From Methylocystis silviterrae (GTDB taxonomy: Bacteria > Pseudomonadota > Alphaproteobacteria > Rhizobiales > Beijerinckiaceae): a DNA stretch of 64,000 nt. The stretch lies in NCBI RefSeq assembly GCF_013350005.1, contig NZ_JABVWW010000013.1, positions 1 to 64,000 of the forward strand. The letters run 5' to 3'. This document shows positions 62,356-64,000 of this stretch, in pieces. The notes beneath the pieces were generated by a model. It ran no database searches, was not told where the DNA came from, and saw nothing but the letters and a program-made list of their open reading frames with translations. Numbering within the stretch: the stretch's first letter is position 1; each line of letters opens with the position of its first letter. Made by a program: the position numbers and the translations under genes.

Positions 62356-62790
62356 TCAGGTGCGCCAGGGATGCTCGGGAAGATCCCAAACGCCGAGCGT
62401 CTCGACGCCCGCCTGCGCGACCGCATGATCATTCTCGACGGCCGAACCGCTGACGCCGATGGCGCCGATCATCACGCCGTCTGCGTCGACGATGGGGAGT
62501 CCGCCGGGAAAGGTGATGAGCCCGTCATTCGAATGCTCGATGCCGTAGAGCGGTCCGCCCGGTTGCGACAGCTTGCCGATCTGCCCGGTCGGCATGCCGA
62601 AGAAGACGGCGGTCTTCGCCTTTTTCATCGCAATGTCGATGCTGCCGACCCAGGCGTCGTCCATCCGCTCGAACGCCTTTAGGACGCCGCCGGAATCGAC
62701 GACGGCGATGCACATCTGTGTGCCGAGCTCGATGGCCTTCCGGCGCGCCGCGGCGATCGCCTTGTCGGCCTGTTCAATCGAAACATGCAT
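62356..62790 (-). CDS. GlcG/HbpS family heme-binding-type protein
   Basis: The 144-aa protein shows the HbpS/GlcG fold pattern: [49 protein letters not shown]. Members bind heme or small ligands; the role here is unknown. It has no signal peptide. It converges with the Pro-rich membrane gene. Confidence 0.88.
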   Translation of the reverse strand: MHVSIEQADKAIAAARRKAIELGTQMCIAVVDSGGVLKAFERMDDAWVGSIDIAMKKAKTAVFFGMPTGQIGKLSQPGGPLYGIEHSNDGLITFPGGLPIVDADGVMIGAIGVSGSAVENDHAVAQAGVETLGVWDLPEHPWRT

Positions 62791-62883
62791 TCGCCGATCT
62801 CCCTTTTGAAAAAACAGCGGCCCCTAGGGGTCGTCGATGACGAAAGTAGAGTGGTGGCGGTCCGAGGGACGCCAGCTGCGCGA

Positions 62884-63615
62884 TTAATTCGAAGGCGTCT
62901 CGAGCGCGCGGGAGATCAGCGCCTTGGCGTCCGCGCTGTCCCAGGCGGCGGGACCGTTCATCAGCCCGATCTGGCAGCCGTCGGGGCCGATCAGCAGCGT
63001 GGTGGGGAGGCCCAGCGCTTTGCCCGATTGCTTCATCTCATAGAAGAGGTTGGCCTTTGGGTCGCCGTAATAGGTCAGCGACTTGACGCCCGTCTCAGCG
63101 AGAAACGCCTTCGCCCGTTCAAGACGGGTCGTATCGACGTTGACGGCGACGACTTGAAAGTTCTGCCCGGCGAAGGCCTCCTGGAGCCTGTCGAGCGCCG
63201 GCATCTCGGCGCGGCAGGGCACGCACCAGGTCGCCCAGATATTGAGGAGCGCCGTCTTGCCTTTGAAAGAGCCGAGCGAAACCGGCGCGCCGTCGGGCCC
63301 GTCGAAGGCGTAGTCCGGCATCGGCTCCGGCTTAGTGGCGATCGTCATCGCCGCGACTTCGCCCTTGGCGAGATCCTTCACATTGGCGGCGATTTTCGCC
63401 GAGGCGGCGCATGCGGCGTCGCCCTCAGCCGGGGCGGCCGCGCTCTGCTGAGCCTCGCCGGCGGGGCCGACGCCCTCGTCAACCGCGCCGGCAGGCGGTT
63501 TCTTGCCGCCCATGCTGCCGATCACGTATAGAAACGCCACGCTTGCCGCGATTGTTATCGAGGCCGCCTTCACGACAAGTAGGAAAGATCGCGGGGGCGG
63601 TGGCGGTTTGGCCAT
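62884..63615 (-). CDS. tlpA: TlpA-family thiol:disulfide oxidoreductase
   Basis: The 243-aa membrane-anchored thioredoxin has an N-terminal signal anchor (about 11-33), a Pro/Ala-rich linker, and a periplasmic thioredoxin domain with [13 protein letters not shown]. TlpA in rhizobia reduces the copper chaperone and CuA site of the cytochrome oxidase. Two further cysteines lie in AACAAS and DGCQIG. It diverges from argH by 24 bases, the usual neighbour. Confidence 0.92.
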   Translation of the reverse strand: MAKPPPPPRSFLLVVKAASITIAASVAFLYVIGSMGGKKPPAGAVDEGVGPAGEAQQSAAAPAEGDAACAASAKIAANVKDLAKGEVAAMTIATKPEPMPDYAFDGPDGAPVSLGSFKGKTALLNIWATWCVPCRAEMPALDRLQEAFAGQNFQVVAVNVDTTRLERAKAFLAETGVKSLTYYGDPKANLFYEMKQSGKALGLPTTLLIGPDGCQIGLMNGPAAWDSADAKALISRALETPSN

Positions 63616-63639
63616 GAGGCGTGGGCTCCGAGGTTAAAA

Positions 63640-64000
63640 ATGACGAGCAAGATATGGGGCGGACGCTTCAAAAGCGCAACCGACGCGGTTCTGGAGGCGA
63701 TCAACGTCTCGATCGACTTCGACAAGCGCCTCGGCCTGCAGGACGTCCGCGGCTCGCTCGCCCATGTCGCCATGCTCGGCGAAACGGGGATCGTGTCGCG
63801 CGACGACGCGGCGAAGATCGCCGATGGATTAGAGCGAGTCAAAGCGGAAATCGAAAACGAGCGCTTCCATTTTTCGCGCGCGCTCGAAGACATTCACATG
63901 AACGTCGAGTCGCGCCTTGCCGAGCTGATCGGGCCGACGGCGGGGCGCCTGCACACGGCGCGCTCGCGCAACGACCAGGTGGCGACCGATTTCCGACTCT
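63640..64000 (+). CDS. argH: Argininosuccinate lyase, N-terminal part
   Basis: The frame from ATG 63640 runs off the window edge. It encodes [20 protein letters not shown], then [11 protein letters not shown] and [15 protein letters not shown], which are diagnostic of ArgH (substrate-binding His and SRNDQ). It makes arginine and fumarate from argininosuccinate. Confidence 0.96.
   Translation, partial: MTSKIWGGRFKSATDAVLEAINVSIDFDKRLGLQDVRGSLAHVAMLGETGIVSRDDAAKIADGLERVKAEIENERFHFSRALEDIHMNVESRLAELIGPTAGRLHTARSRNDQVATDFRL

Overview
The window is GC-rich chromosomal DNA of an alphaproteobacterium, most likely a Hyphomicrobiales member near the Methylocystis/Methylosinus methanotrophs. That placement rests on protein style and on interspersed palindromic repeats of kinds I recall from these genomes; no methane-oxidation gene is present, so the genus is a guess. 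Nearly all of the 64 kb codes, the genes run on both strands, and many neighbours overlap by 1-4 bases (ATGA/GTGA), which points to operons. I saw no tRNA, rRNA, CRISPR, prophage or transposase.

Layout. 1-11.6 kb: the N-terminus of a UDP-glucose dehydrogenase, malic enzyme maeB, a small membrane-protein cluster, a DUF3616 protein, mutS, rsmD, a large pseudouridine synthase with repetitive tails, and tadA. 11.7-14.3 kb: a patatin lipase, a dehalogenase-like hydrolase and a beta-carbonic anhydrase. 14.4-31 kb is the distinctive part. It holds an RND efflux operon ending in an AhpD-like protein and a rhodanese; a HiPIP; a SqrR/BigR-type ArsR repressor; a DUF2892 protein; a Crp/FNR regulator; sulfide:quinone oxidoreductase; cytochrome bd genes cydP-cydA-cydB-cydX; a second DUF2892 protein; an HMA/TauE-like/cupredoxin/LysM fusion; a Met-rich cytochrome c; xthA; and a divergent TauE permease/persulfide dioxygenase pair. 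31-33.9 kb: an ExoR-like Sel1 protein, a cytochrome c, queE and queD. 34-45 kb: a CoA-transferase, an ArsR-methyltransferase regulator with metF and metH, a DUF1810 protein, and cstA broken by one in-frame stop. 45-50.5 kb: a hybrid histidine kinase with a receiver-adenylate cyclase, a degenerate uracil-DNA glycosylase, and ispG. 50.7-56.4 kb: a TacA/TacT-type toxin-antitoxin pair, and a thiamine operon (TPP riboswitch, thiO-thiS-thiG-thiE) in which thiE is fused to a peptidoglycan amidase. 56.5-64 kb: GST, zapA, gap, pgk, peroxiredoxin, tlpA and the start of argH.

How it fits together. The 14-31 kb region reads as a sulfide/persulfide and respiratory stress system. SQR would oxidise sulfide into the quinone pool, the bd oxidase (a sulfide-tolerant type) would re-oxidise quinol, persulfide dioxygenase and rhodanese would handle sulfane sulfur, and TauE could export sulfite. 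The SqrR-like repressor has its two sensor cysteines 66 residues apart, as in known SqrR/BigR. A near-identical 14-bp motif overlaps the core promoter of its own gene and that of the RND operon, and both transcripts look leaderless. Joining the RND/AhpD operon to a sulfide regulon, and the four-domain copper-type fusion beside the bd oxidase, are the most novel proposals here; both are inferences from sequence.
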